A stretch of 64,000 nucleotides of DNA from Hemibagrus wyckioides (taxonomy: Eukaryota; Chordata; Actinopteri; Siluriformes; Bagridae): positions 21,597,630-21,661,629 of the forward strand of contig NC_080722.1 in the NCBI RefSeq assembly GCF_019097595.1. The letters are read 5' to 3'. The position numbers and the translations under genes are program-made. Shown in pieces: positions 11,505 through 24,358 of this stretch (the stretch's first letter is position 1; each line of letters begins with the position of its first letter). Under the pieces are notes generated by a model, which was not told the DNA's origin, searched no databases, and saw only the letters and a program-made list of their open reading frames with translations.

Positions 11505-13047
11505 AGCATTGACATGTAGTGAATCTAGCTCAAAATTTAAATATTTTAGTGTAATTATAACTGGTTATAATTAATTATAAATATTCAAATGGGGGTTCTT
11601 AGAACTAATGGTCAGAGAATCAATAACACAATTATTTGATTTGTTCGTCCAGTGAACAGACAGTATAATTATGTATTAATTCCAGGGAAAGTTATCTTCC
11701 TGACCAAGAAAGAATAACTACTTTATAAAGTACTAGCTGTAGTTTAGCACGTAGCAAGAGCAATGTTCAGGGACCCCGAAATTGTGAGCAAAGCACAGAG
11801 ACAATCACTCGTGAATGAAATGCATTTAATAAAACAGAAACACACAACACATACTAACTACGAAAAACATACATAAAAGACAGGTTAAGGATTATAGAGA
11901 GGGGATAAGTAGGCAAAGAGAGATTGAGATTAAGGAAGAGAATACGGAGGAAATCAGAACGAGAGTGAGAGAGAGAGAGAGAAAAGGAAACAGAGAAGAG
12001 ATCAAATATGGCAAGTTTCAGATCGAGTTTTGGTTACCACGTGTGAGAATCATCAAGGTAATTAGGATTCGCCTTAATAAAGGGGCTTCCGCTTAAAATT
12101 GCGGATCTAAAATAATTAGTAACTTTTACTTGCATTGGTTTGTTGATAAGAGTCCTGATGTAGTGGATCAAGGAGGTTCGGAGATTCAAAGTCCTCGGAT
12201 CAAACATAAAGTATAGTATAGTAGGCTCATATTATGTACTTGAATGACCACCTGGCCTACACTATTGCTTATAAAAGTAAAAGCGGATCATTTTGATAGT
12301 AGACACGAAAGAAACAGTAGGAGAGGAAAGGAAACTGGGTATAGGCCATTAAAACATACATTCTTATCTTATAAAACATGTTCTATTTTATGAAAACACA
12401 GAACAACAGGTCATGAGTGGTAATACAACCATAAAAATATATAGGAAAAAGGGGAACATATATACAGGTGTGTTAGGCATGGGTCAGGTAGGGTTTTACT
12501 ATTGTTTTATTGAAACTTGAATCAAGGAACTCTCCTTATGTGTGTGCGTGTGGGGGTCAGGATGAGCATTTTCAGACGCTTTGGGTGTGTGTGTGTGTGT
12601 GGTTGAGGGTGTGTGTGTGTGTCTCCAGTCAGAACTTTGGTCATCCCCCGGTCAAGGCATTGATTTGGTTTAGATTAGGGAATTCTTGTTGACTTTTAAC
12701 GGCAGTAAAACTGCTAGGTGCAGGGTGATTTGCATGTTAAGGTCACAAGTTGATGAGAAGTTCCAGAGGTGTGAGGCTGGGCTATCAGTACTGATGGTCT
12801 GCAGAACTCCAGCATTCATGGAGGCAGGATTCCTCCTTTGTCTCCAGTCTCGTTGTGGGGGTCATTGGTTATCCAGAGCCATCAGACATCCTGGAACCTG
12901 GCTCCCATGAGTTACAGCATGTCGGTTGAGGTATAATGAAATGACTATAAGTAGTGATAGCTCAGTTGTGAGCTGTGTAATAGTTAATTGAGTTTTTGAG
13001 AAGGATGCAACGGACCCCATGAGCAAGTGAGCCGACCTGGAGATGCT
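11505..13047. mobile_element. 1.54-kb insertion of unknown type inside the LINE 3' region
   Basis: Comparison with the sister LINE shows that sequence matching the LINE stops near 11504 and resumes near 13048. ACAG stands on both sides (11501-11504 and 13048-13051), and the insert begins AGCAT and ends ATGCT. No coding domain was found. Inside are a (GA) tract near 11964-11982 and GT-rich runs near 12584-12620. A solo LTR is one possibility. Confidence 0.45.
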
Positions 13048-13307
13048 ACAGACAAGACAGTGCAAAAGACAATAAATAAAAGAAAGACAACACAAAAGAA
13101 CACAGGACACTTAGCGCCGAGAAAAGAAAGAAGATGTGTACTGGAATGTAAGTGAAATAAGATAAGATAAAGTGAAATGATGTAAAAAAAAGTATTGTGC
13201 AAAAATACACAGCAGCGGTTGAGGTAGTGCAAATAGAAATAAACATAAATATGACTATAGCAGCGGATGACAGGTTGAGGTAGTGCAATAAGTATGAACA
13301 ATATAAA

Positions 13308-13430
13308 TTATGTGTGTGTGTGTCCACACAGTCAAGAGAGAGTGTGTGTGTATCTGTGTGTGAGAGAGACAGAGAGTTGATATACAGTTCAGTCCTGAGT
13401 GAGAGTGTGTGTGTGTGTGTGTGTGTGAGA
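13308..13430. repeat. (GT)n microsatellite in LINE 3' region
   Basis: TG/GA-rich runs interleave with repeats of CAGTTCAGTCC. The sister LINE has complementary CA/CT runs at 26680-26820, so this variable tract belongs to the element family. Confidence 0.7.
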
Positions 13431-13444
13431 GAGTGTAGAACAGT

Positions 13445-16109
13445 TCAGTCCCGGGTGTTGAGGAGCCTAATGGCTTGAGGAAAGAAACTGTTACACAGTC
13501 TGGTTGTGAGGGCCCAAATGCTCCGGTACCTCTTTCCAGATGGCAGGAGTGTGAAGAGTGTGTGTGAGGGGTGTGTGGGGTCAGCCACAATGCTGTTAGC
13601 TTTGCGGATGCAGCGTGCGGTGTAAATGTCCGTGATAGAGGGGAGAGAGACTCCGATGATCTTCTCACTATCCTCTGAAGGGTCTTGCGATCCGAGACGG
13701 TGAAGTTCCCAAACCAGGCAGTGATGCAGCTGCTCAGGATGCTCTCGATGGTCCCTCTGTAGAACACAGTCAGGATGGGTTGAAGGGAGATGGGCTTTCC
13801 TCAGCCTCCTCAGGAAGTAGACAGGAAGTAGGCGCTGCTGGGCTTTCTTGGTGATGGAGCTGGTGTTGAGTGACCAGGTGAAGTTCTCCACCAGATGGAC
13901 ACCAAGGAATTTGGTGCTCTTGACAATCTCCACCGAGGATCCGTCGATGGACAGCGGAGAGTGGTCACTCTGTGCTCTCCTGAAGTCAACAACCATCTCT
14001 TTGGTCTTGTCAACGTTCAGGGAGAGGTTGTTGGCTCTGCACCAGGCTGTTAGATGTTGCACCTCCTCTCTGTATGCTGACTCATCGTTCTTGCTGATGA
14101 GACCCACCACGGTCGTGTCATCAGCGAACTTGACGATGTGGTTGGAGCTGTGCATTGCTGCACAGTCGTGAGTCAGCAGAGTGAACAGCAGTGGACTGAG
14201 CACACAACCCTGAGGAGCTCCAGTGCTCAGTGTGGTGGTGTTGGAGATACTGCTCCCGATCCGGACTGATTGAGGTCTCCCAGCCAGGATCCAGTTGCAG
14301 AGAGAGGTGTTCAGGCCCAGGAGACTCGCTTCTCAATCAGCTGCTGAGGGATGATTGTGTTGAATGCTGAATTGAAATCGATGAACAGCATTCGAACGTA
14401 GGAGTCCTTACAGTCCAGGTGTGTGAAGGCCAGATGGATTGTTGTGGTGATGGCGTCGTCCGTGGAGCGGTTAGGACGATACGCAAACTGCAAGGGGTCC
14501 AGCGAGGGTGGTAGCTGTGATTTGATGTGCCTCATGACGGGCCTCTCGAAGCATTTCATGACGATTGGTGTGAGTGCGACGGGACGGTAGTCATTGAGGC
14601 AGGAAACCGTAGACTTCTTTGGCACAGGGACGATGGTCGTTGTCTTGAGGCATGTAGGGATGATGGAGCTGCTCAGCGAGATGTTGAAGATGTCAGTGAA
14701 GACATCTGCTAGCTGCTCTGCACACTCCCTGAGAACTTTGCCAGGAATGTTGTCTGGTCCAGCAGACTTCCATGGGTTAACTCTGCATAGAGTTCTCCTC
14801 ACATCAGCTGTGGTGAGACAGAGCACTGGGTCATTAGGAGGAGGGATGGTCTTCCTCACTGTTGTGTTGTTCTGTGCCTCAAACCGAGCATAGAAGTCGT
14901 TCAGAGCATCTGGAAGGGAGGCATCACTGTCACAGGAAGGTGAAGTTGTCCTGTAGTTGGTGATCGCCTGAATGCCCTGACACATGCGCCGGGAGTCTCT
15001 GCTGTTCTGGAAGTGGCCGTGGATTCTCTGGGCGTGTGCGTGCTTCGCCTCTCTGATGGCTCGGGACAGTTTGGCCCTTGCTATCTTTAAGGCCGCCCTG
15101 TCCCCTGCTCTGAAGGCAGAGTCTCTCGACTTCAGGAGAGCACGCACTTTCGTAGTCATCCACGGCTTCTGGTTGGAGCGTGTTGTGATGGTCTTGGAGA
15201 CGGTCACGTCATCTATGCACTTCCCGATGTAGCCGGACACAGATGCCGTGTACTCCTCCAAGTCAATAGAGTTGCCGTTGGTTGCAGCCTCCCTAAACAT
15301 GTCCCAGTCAGTGCACTCAAAACAGTCCTGAAGAGCAGAGATGGCTCCTGCTGGCCAGGTCTTAACCTGTTTCAGAACCGGTTTAGAGCGTCTGACGAGT
15401 GGTCTGTATGCTGGAATCAACATCACAGAGATGTGGTCTGAGTAGCCGAGGTGGGGGCGGGGCTCCGCATGATACACGCCGGGAATGTTTGAATAAACAA
15501 CATCCAGCGTGTTCGCCCCTCTCGTAGCAAAGTCCACATACTGATGGAATTTAGGGAGCACTGTTCTGAGATTTGCATGATTGAAATCTCCGGCGATGAT
15601 GAACAGACCGTCGGGGTGAGCATTCTGCAGCTCGCTAATAGCTCCGTACAGCTCACACAGAGCCTCCTTAGCATTAGCGCTGGGTGGAATGTACACTCCG
15701 ATAATGAAAGTAGTGGTGAATTCCCGGGGTAAATAAAATGGTCTGCATCTAACAGTCACAAATTCCACTACCAATGAGCAATAGTTAGATACAATCACAG
15801 AGTCCTTACACCATTCCGTGTTGATGTAAACACACATGCCACCACCACGAGTCTTACCGCACAGAGCTGCATTCCTCTGGGCACGAAACACGGTTTGCCC
15901 GGCTAGCTGAATGGCGGCGTCCGGAACTCGCTGAGCCACGTCTCCGTGAAAACAAAGACGCAGCAGTCTCTGAACTCACGCCGTGTAGTTCGCTGGAGTC
16001 GGATGTAGTCCAGTTTATTATCCAGTGAGCAGACGTTGGACAAGATGATGGAAGGGAGTGCCGGCCGGCTAGGGTTGGTTGTTAGCCTAGCATGTACACC
16101 TGGAAGCAT
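13445..16109 (-). pseudogene. LINE ORF2: endonuclease and reverse transcriptase, frameshifted
   Basis: The endonuclease part has [16 protein letters not shown] (about 16050), [18 protein letters not shown] and LGYSDHISV. The reverse transcriptase part has [40 protein letters not shown] (motif A) and KFADDTTVVG (motif C, about 14120). One frameshift near 15915-15940, one near 14330 and a compensating pair within about 13668-13787 break the frame, so it cannot encode a whole protein. The longest intact block is 15939-14311. Confidence 0.9.
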
Positions 16110-16419
16110 TTACCGCGCTTCCGCTTCCTTGAACACCGTTTGCGACGTCCTCTCTCCCGGCCACCGGCATCAGCGACGCCGAGGACTGAAGGCCTGGACT
16201 TCGCAGCAAGCCGAGTTTGCGAAGTTTGCAGAGTACTTCATCATGCAAGTTAGTAAGTGCATGATTTCTGTACTGTAATATTGTCTGGCGGTCGTATACA
16301 TGAACACCACTGTCTTTGGCATCCATGCACTTTAAATTTCGCACTAAAACAAAAAGAAAGCACCATATTGGTTCCGGAGTGGCCGCTGCGTGCTACTGCC
16401 GCGCCGCCATCTTGGATAC

Positions 16420-16675
16420 TTGAGTGACTTTAAATGTTGGGTGAAGACATACTTCTTCCTGAAACACTTAAACTAGCTCTTGTTTTTCTGGTTTGTTTTA
16501 TGTATTATAAAATCTGTTGTGCTATATTTCCTCCCAACACAATTTTTAGGCTGTTGATGAGTCTGTGACTTAATGAACTAGTGTTATTGATTCAATATTC
16601 ATTGATAGTGGCTTCAAAGCACTTTTCTATGTTGCTCTGTATGAGGGTGTCCAAATGCCAGAAATGTAAATGACA
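16420..16675 (+). mobile_element. L2-type LINE 3' end, right half
   Basis: It begins with the coding tail GTGAAGACATACTTCTTCCT (frame KTYFFLKHLN) and ends with GAGGGTGTCCAAATGCCAG and AAATGTAAATG, the usual L2 terminal pattern. It fits as the continuation of 10403-11290 after removal of the inserted LINE. Confidence 0.6.
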
Positions 16676-16679
16676 TTGT

Positions 16680-17400
16680 ATACATTATTTACAATTAACA
16701 TTTTTAGTTTATAAGGGTGATGTAAGGATTCAAATTTGCACTGAGAGCAAAAAATTATAAATATCTTGCATGAAAGAGCATTTTTTCAGGTGGGGGGGTT
16801 GGTATTTGCAGCAGTAGGTGACAATTATTCAAAATAGGCAAACAAGTCAAATTGAGGAGCAAATTCAAGATCAGAAGCAGGCAGAAATTCAGTCAATCAG
16901 CAAACCACATAGAACAGGCAAAATACAGAAATCATCAAGACCACATTAAGATATACAAAACTGGATTTTCCCAGACATAACACACTGCACCCAGTGAAGA
17001 AGGAATCCCGCCTGACAAGTTCAGTACAATACAACATGCCATCTCACTTCTCATTCACTGCTGGAATATTCAGCCAGCCATATAGATGACATGAGTCAAT
17101 AATGTTGAGAACTTGAAAAAAGCTCAGTACCAAAACGAAGCCATTTCTACATTTCTGAAAATGTTTAAAAATGACAGCCAGCTGCTGATTAGAGAGATAT
17201 TATTGTTATTATACAGCACAGGTACTCAACAACGAAATGCCATTTGACATATAGCAGTAGTGCAAAATACTGTTTGCAAATTAACAAAGTGCAAGTGGAA
17301 TATGTAATTTATATATTTATATAAAATATATAATTTATGCATTTGTCTGTTAGTGTCAGGAGCTACTCGGACAATTCCCTGCCAGACCACCAGAGGGGGT
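16680..17400. other. No gene seen
   Basis: AT-rich sequence with no coding signal. A segment near 17360-17410 (GGACAATTCCCTGCCAGACC) looks like a repeat fragment but was not assigned. Confidence 0.4.
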
Positions 17401-17419
17401 GCTGGCGGGTGTTTCACCA

Positions 17420-17940
17420 TAGCCTGTTTTTCATAATGTGATTTTAGCCTGTCCGCATGTTATCTTACAGTTAAACTAGATCATCTAGTGCTGCTAATAT
17501 TATAAACAGCAGCTACGCTAAATACTTTCCACTTGTTTCTCTTCTTCTATCCATCCCGAGGCATACAGAGATGGTGCCAGCTCCAGTGCCATCTAGAGAT
17601 GGACCAGCTCCAGCTGGGTTCTGCTTTGTTAGGACTGGGGTATTCAAAGCAACACTGCCAACCCTATGTGGACGACAACAACCTCCTTATTAATTTACAC
17701 AACATTATACACATGCTGTATCTGCATCACACAATTGAATATACATAAATGCAGAAAGGACATTGTTCATATCACACTTTCCGGTGTCACCCAAATGAGG
17801 ATGGGTTCCCTTTTCAGTCTGGTTCCTCTCAAGGTTTCTTCCTCATACCGTCTAAGGGAGTTTTTCCTTGCCACAGTCACCTCAGGCTTGCTCACTTGGG
17901 ATAACATCTAGGACTATTTGTCTGTTTGTATGTTTGTTGT
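17420..17940. repeat. Dispersed fish repeat (unassigned)
   Basis: The segment contains GGTTCCTCTCAAGGTTTCTT and AAGGGAGTTTTTCCTTGCCA, a motif familiar from many teleost 3' regions. No ORF longer than about 80 codons occurs. Confidence 0.4.
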
Positions 17941-17944
17941 TTCT

Positions 17945-18360
17945 TAAAACATTTATTGAATTGCTTTATTAATTAAACGTAAAATGTGTATTTTTGTGCA
18001 TAATTTACTTGTAAGTTTTGTTTTCAATTTTTGTATTGGTGTTGTAATTGTTCTTAAATTCTTGTCGCTTTTTAATCTATTAAATGTTTTATGTATAAGT
18101 CATAAAAGATTGAAAGATTTATTTCAACTGATTTATTTTAAACTTCCTCTGAAGGCAGTTCAGAGGAGTACAATCACTTACAAGTTGTGATGTGATGAAA
18201 AAAGTTGAATTTTTATATTATTTTTAATCATTATTAAATGAAAACAGCATTCTGTACACAAGAAATATTTTGGACAGACAGTTAACAGTTCAGGACACAG
18301 GAAACAAAGCTGAGATGGTTCTCAAGAAAGAACCCTTAATGATCAGACCTTTATATATAC
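17945..18360 (-). pseudogene. Copy B relic: gene 3' flank fused to stalk-region intron
   Basis: 17945-18210 matches the 3' flank of gene A (about 42655-42975: ATTGAATTGCTTTATTAATT, then GAGTACAATCACTTACAAG). 18245-18350 matches the intron beside the 33-nt micro-exon (45491-45600: ACAGCATTCTGTACACAAGA). In copy B the two are adjacent, so the whole ZP and EGF region (about 42975-45480 in gene A) is missing. The micro-exon itself is also lost. Confidence 0.6.
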
Positions 18361-18759
18361 TTATATATAATTGGACCTGTCAGCAACTCAAAATCATGCA
18401 GTGTGAAAGGAGTTTCTGATCACAATAGACCACAATAGACCACAATATCAGCAAGCATGGCTTCAGTTGGAGCACAATATTACAGTTTAATAGAGTTTAT
18501 AGGTATTTATCAGAAAAAAATGTCTTAAATATAGTTATATCAGAATAAATAAGCTTTACAATTACATCAAACAGAAATAAATCAGAAACATTTGCTTGAT
18601 CAGCAGCAGCACATTGCAAAATTAAAAAAACAAGTCTGATAAGCCTGCATGATGGCTCATATGGTCTGAAAGTTGGTGAAGGCAAAGCATAAGATCTCTT
18701 ATCTCTTGCCCTCTCCTCCAACACAGTGGTCCTTTTCCAAAAAAAAGTGGTCATCCATT

Positions 18760-20350
18760 TTAAGCTAGATGACTACTTCCTCACCTCTGGCCGTGTGAAC
18801 CCCATTCTGTTACGGTCGCAGTTGCGGTCCTCGGTGGCTAAAGGCGCAGCAGATCTGGCTCTGGGTAGAAACCAAACTGCTGTCCCTGAGAGCATTTTAC
18901 ATTGCAGGGCATGCAAACTTGGAAACAGACATCTAGTTGAGGCAGGGGCTGAGGTCCAGGGAATGGTGTCTCCACCAGCTCATGGTGGAGTCCATATGGC
19001 ATAGATAATGGACTTGTTTAGCTCAGAAGACCCACTGTTGCTGAGGCCTCATCTCTATGCTTCTCCTCCAATAGCTGTCCTCCTGGGAGTTCTAGCTAGG
19101 TTTTGCCAAGACAGAGTCTGCCCATTATTAGTGGTTCTATGCTAGCCAGCCCGACCTAATATTTCTCCTGGACAGCACTCCTTGGGAGATCCCCATATGG
19201 ATAGACCTTTTGTCTCAAGTGAAGAAGTCTGAGTTCCAAAGCTCCCTCCACAAGGAAATTGCATGTCTTTACCTTGTGATGTGAACAATGCTGGTTGAAA
19301 CTAGACTATTGTTAGTTGGTACAACAGCACCTCTTTGCAGTGTTAGCCCCTGCTACCTTAAGTTATATGTGGCTACTTTTTTTTTGCTAGGCACATACCC
19401 ATTGTTGGAGCTTCTGTGGGAAGGTATCCCTGGTTTCTGGCTTTTTGTCCAGAACCAGAACTATCTGAAGGTCACGAGTTCCTTCTTAGTTTTCTGTTAC
19501 CTCAAGAGAAATTGTATTCCTTAATACAAATGTGTTGTAACTTAAAGGTTATTTTGATTGTCACTGTATTGTATATTAACAGGCTGGGGAAGGGATGTTA
19601 TATTTAATGTGTGTGTTTTTCTTTTTCTTTTTCTCTTTCTTTTGTTGTATGTTTGTTTTTGTAAGTTTTTGTGCATATCAGAAAATTAATCCTGGAACCT
19701 GTGATTGCTACAAGGATATTTGATGATTGAATAAAAACTCAAATAAAAATCAAATTTATTTTTGATAAAAATCAAAACTTGAATAAAACTAAAAAAAGTG
19801 TCTCTTTAACTAGCATTAGTTTCATTCAAAAGAGTAGGAGATCTACATGTCCTGGCAGTAGCTTTCTCATGCTTAGATTTTGCTACTGGAATGGTCAAAG
19901 TTATTCTGCACCACAGACAGGAATAAAGAACGTGCTGTCTGCAGCCAACCTGCTGGTCATATAGCAAGCCATCTTTCCTCCGCCTGATGTTCTCTGGAGC
20001 AAGAAAGGCTTCATCTACTATGTCCAGTCCGGGCTCTTAGGATCTACGACCACCGCTCAGGTAAGTGTCATAAATCCTCCCAACATTCAGTCTGGTTTGT
20101 GGTCACTAAGCACTGCCTTTCTCATTGGGTTACAGATGCTGCTTTATTTTGCCACAGTTCCCTGCATACCTGAAACATCTCCCTTTAGGCAATTAGAATC
20201 AGGGTATTCCGTGTTGAAGGTGGCCTTTTATGGTCTTGCAAAAACACACCACTTCAGAATAGAATAGACCTGCTTCAACCCATTGAGTTCCCTTCTTAGG
20301 GAACGAGATTACATACATTACCTGAGATGTTCGGTTAGACTTAAAAATTG
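18760..20350 (+). pseudogene. Decayed DIRS-like (tyrosine-recombinase) retrotransposon
   Basis: Plus-frame fragments such as RLYASPPIAVLLGV (19045-19090), LARFCQDRVCPLL and the following GRSPYGS resemble the polymerase/RNase H end of fish DIRS elements. A later piece near 20275-20330 (GTTCCCTTCTTAGGGAACGAG) forms an inverted pair of the kind seen near DIRS ends. Many stops. The assignment rests on pattern recall. Confidence 0.4.
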
Positions 20351-23149
20351 ACCAGACTTTCAACATTTTATGGTAGAAAATATCTGGCGTCATGAGGTTC
20401 ATTTTCTGAGGGTTTATCCAGAACAAAGCCCAGCCCTTCTGACTTTTGCGACTTTCCACTTTAAATTTATGAAGTCAGAAAGAAATCTCTCAACAATCTG
20501 AGGGTCCACACATGCTAAACTATGGCAGAGAAAATATGCTATAAGATTATAGCATCCTCTATATGAAACATAAGTAAAAAATTTCATCTGTTAAAATGGT
20601 ATTTTATCTTTCTGATTGTTCCCTCAAAATTAGCCGATTCATTTTCTAGAAATACACCAAGATGTACACCAACTTATCTCTGGTTCAAGTTAAGCCAGTT
20701 GAGAGGCTTGGATATCTTTGTGACCAACTTTGTGACTCATCTAAAATGTCCTTGCTTTTCTCCCAGTTTTGCAGAAAAGAAAAGTGCAAACTCGTTGAGT
20801 CTATTTATCATAATATTTACATCTCTCTGTTCGCTGATTATAAGAACAACATCTGCAGCATAAACTGATAACTTGATAACAGTATTGCACTTCAGAACAT
20901 ACAAGCCATACAAGCCAATTTAAGTCTCCTTTTTTAGCAAGAGATTGAGGTTTTCTCAACCTAGTCACCCAACTCAACACTAGTCACCCAATGGCTAGAT
21001 TTTTTTTTTCTTTTCTACCAAGCAGGGATTGCTATCAAATGTCCATTACTTTTTCAGACACTGTTTTTTGTCAAAACTCCCCTACAGCTAAACAACACTC
21101 CTCTATGCTAACACTTGAGACTATTTTAATGGCATGTATGAAACCCTAGGCTGTTTTTCACAAAAAACAAGACTCAGATCAGTAAAAAAGCAAATTAAGA
21201 TAAGTATAAATAAGAAATTTGAGAAGAAACCACTCGCTTTTGGCACAGCAGCCCCAAGTCTCCTCATTTACAATGCTCCACCCACTCACTCACACACGCA
21301 CACAGTAGTAAAATAAAAAATTTTCAATTCAATTAAATTTATTTGTATAGCACCTTTTACGCAATGAATATAATAGGTAGATATAATGGTCACACATTTA
21401 TACTATATAGACACTGTATGTTAGTTTTTTATTTGGTGGTGTTGTAGTATATGTATGAAAAAGAGAGAGAAAGAGATTGATTTAAAAAATAATAACTTAT
21501 TACAAATCTGTTATTCATAAGGATGTTGTTCACACATTACTTAAGATTTTTTAGTTGTATTAAAGAATGTGCAAAACCAAATCTTTATCAATCACCTCAA
21601 ATAGTGCTCTTTTCTGACACCATACCTGCTCAAAATATCTCTCATGGACTTTATAGGATTTATAATCTATTAATATTCTTGATTTTAGCAATTAAGATAT
21701 TATATCTGACTCTTATACAGCTTATACAGCAGAAGATTTTGAGTGTGCATCCATCAACTGGAAACTCTGAACAAGTGCTTTTTAACTTATTTTTTAACTT
21801 GCTTTTTAAAGTATTTGTTCTTGTTCGTGTGTATTTTCAGCAGCTTCTTGCAGTTTTGTTTGTTCCCTTGTTTGCTATGTCCTTTTACAAGTTAATTGTA
21901 TAAGCTCTGTACCTTTTTGTAATTATATTGTTGACACAGTCTAAACTGTGCCTTACCATGTCCCACCACTGCAGCATGGATTGAATCAAATATTTCTTGC
22001 TTCTAACATTTTTTTTAATTTTACAGCACTTAAAGTTAACCCACACTGTACCATACTGTGATCTGAGATGCTTACTGGACTAATTCTGCAGTATCTAAAG
22101 AAATTGAGATGTTGTTTAAAACCATAAAATCTATCCAACCTTGCCAAAGAAAGCATGTTATTATGGGAACAAACTCAAATATACTGCTTTTGTAAACACA
22201 AACGTGTGACTTTCAAACTGGGGCCTTATTTTCACCAGTCTGCCCTTTAAAATTTCTGCCATGTGAAAAGAAAAGTGATCAAAATTTATAGAAAATAAGA
22301 TTGCAACTCCACCACTAAGTGATTCATCAATTTCTCTTGCCGAATCAGCCACATTAGGGACAACACTGTGCATTTATTGTGCAAATAAAACGTCAACTTT
22401 CTTGTTGAATTAGTTCATACAGATTTTCTATTTTCCTGCTTTCTTTTGTCTTATTTAAATTCAAAAAGGGATACAAACCTCTCCCATTACTAAAAGGAAA
22501 AACAAAACTAACTGATGATACAATAAAACCATAATGGAAGAAATTATTTAATGCAATTTCTTTACTATCATTAATACCCAGTTGTGTTCAGCTTAGTTCA
22601 GTTCAGCAAGTATGTTTTTAAGCCTGTATACAGCTTGATCAGAGAACTGACTCTTTTTTCAAAAACTGTTGAATATTTGGGAAATGTGAATATTTTTGGT
22701 CGTCTTCAAAAATTATTTTCATGTCCTTCACACTCAAGAATCCACTGGGTGGTAAACTGCACAAGACACTGCATTCTGACGGGTCGCTTTTTGCTCACAT
22801 AACACAGTGCCTGGGGCAGCCATGTTCCCAGTACAAAACTAACACCCTGGTAATAAACCCTAAGCTATTTTTCACAAAAATAAGATTAGCCTCTGATCAA
22901 CCTTTTAACCCCAAGAAAAAAAGGAAAGAAAGAAAAGTATAAATAAGAAATGTGGGAAGAAACCACTCAAAAAGATCTATCTACTCACTCCTTGGTGAAC
23001 AGTAGAGCAGTTATTCCATTTGTTAGACCATAAATAACAGGTTAAGTGTTAAAATGTTTCAAGTGTTAATACTCAAAAAAAAATGTAAGTCTGATGTTAT
23101 AGTTAGTTCTGCAATCATTTCTGAATGTTTGCAGGGCAAAAAAGTAGAT

Positions 23150-23790
23150 ATGCTTCACAACTTTCTAAAATTAAATACCTCTAAAACTGAGGTTCTTCTT
23201 ATTGCCACACCAGCAGCCATCCATAAATGGAGCAGCTTTAATCTGACACTGGATAACAGCTCTGTACTGCCATCTATACAAGCTTGTAACCTTGGTGTTA
23301 TATTTGATGATCATTTGTCATTGGAGGCTCACATTAGGAGTGTTACTAAATCAGCATTTTATCATCTTGGAAATATTGCTGTTAGGCCTTTCCTTTCCAC
23401 ACCTGATACTGAAAGGCTAATCGATGCTTTTATCACTTCAAGAACTGCAATTCTCTCTACATTGGTCTACCAGTAAAATCTATCAAACGGCTACAATATA
23501 TTCAGAACTCAGCAGCACGTGTTCTCACTCATACTACATCAGTGGTGTCCTCTGTAATTTGCACTGACTTCCAGCTCAATTACATATTCAGTTTAAAATG
23601 CTTGTTTGAACTTATAAAGCTGTGCTTGAATCGGTTCCTTCTTATGTTGTTCTTATGTGATTTAGTTACCATTTCTATAAATTCTTGTCATCTCCGCTCT
23701 GCTGATTCTCTTCTTCTTTATCAGCCCCAGATTACAAACTATGGGACAGAGAGCCTACTCTCATGCTATCTTGTAACTGTTTTGATAAAA
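23150..23790 (+). pseudogene. L2-type LINE ORF2, C-terminal part
   Basis: Plus-strand reading LKLNTSKTEVLLIATPA (about 23165-23215), CNLGVIFDDHLSLEAHIRSV and SAFYHLGNIA is the L2 ORF2 region after the YADD motif. A stop ends the frame at 23474 and the remainder (NSAARVLTHTT) runs in another frame. Confidence 0.75.
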
Positions 23791-24274
23791 AAAAAAAAAA
23801 AAATACAGCCTAAAGCTAACTAGATAACAAATAATACTCTAATCAGTTTGAAAAATGGTTGCTTAATTTATATTTTACATTCTCAGGTTCATGCTAGCTA
23901 CAGTCTCAGATTAGTTTTACAAAGCAAGCTAATTGTAGACACCATTCAGTACAGAGACACTGCAATGGATGCAAGTGCAAGTTAGTGTGATTTAAACACA
24001 GGCGGAATAAACTATAAGGCAACCTCAAAATACAAAAAACAGACACAAGTTAGGAGATCAACAAACAAGATATCAGAGAACAGACAATGGCCAAAATAGT
24101 GGACAAAGGCAGATTCAAAACCAACAAAACACTCAAAGGGTGAGCTAATACACTTACCAAAGGCAACAAAGTAAGACATTAATCAACCAGTTATGTGTGT
24201 TCGTGTGTATGAAGAAGGGCAATATAATAGGTGTATGTAAAGGCAGTACACACACAGTGCCAGTTAAACTTTAC

Positions 24275-24313
24275 CTGGTAATGTAGAAGTGGATTGTCCT
24301 TTTCCCACCCCAC
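24275..24313 (-). pseudogene. Surviving 39-nt stalk exon of copy B
   Basis: It encodes GVGKGQSTSTLP in phase 1, with good acceptor and donor (GGTAAAG). It is homologous to 58239-58277 ([12 protein letters not shown]). A (GA)n run follows at 24327-24363. No signal exon or NIDO exons accompany it, so it is probably an orphan. Confidence 0.55.
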
Positions 24314-24325
24314 CTAATATTAAAC

Positions 24326-24358
<33 letters not shown>

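Larger units (their letters stand above)
11292..16418 (-). mobile_element. Rex1/CR1-like LINE, near full length, with a nested insertion
   Basis: On the minus strand it starts in a GC-rich 5' region (CAAGATGGCGGCGCGGCAG near 16413) and carries ORF2 (16109 to 13445). It ends in tandem ATTCAAG repeats at about 11292-11312. The 3' untranslated part is split by a 1.5-kb insertion (11505-13047). A 5'-truncated sister lies at 25936-27325 on the plus strand, and its 3' tail matches 11305-11510. The Rex1 assignment is by recall of the protein pattern; jockey/CR1 superfamily is safer. Confidence 0.8.

Noticed and set aside
14594..15232. Plus-strand frames within 14.5-15.3 kb
   Set aside because: Antisense of the LINE ORF2, whose minus-strand frame carries the endonuclease and polymerase motifs.
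21445..21466. Possible micro-exon in copy B
   Set aside because: Both splice dinucleotides are mutated.
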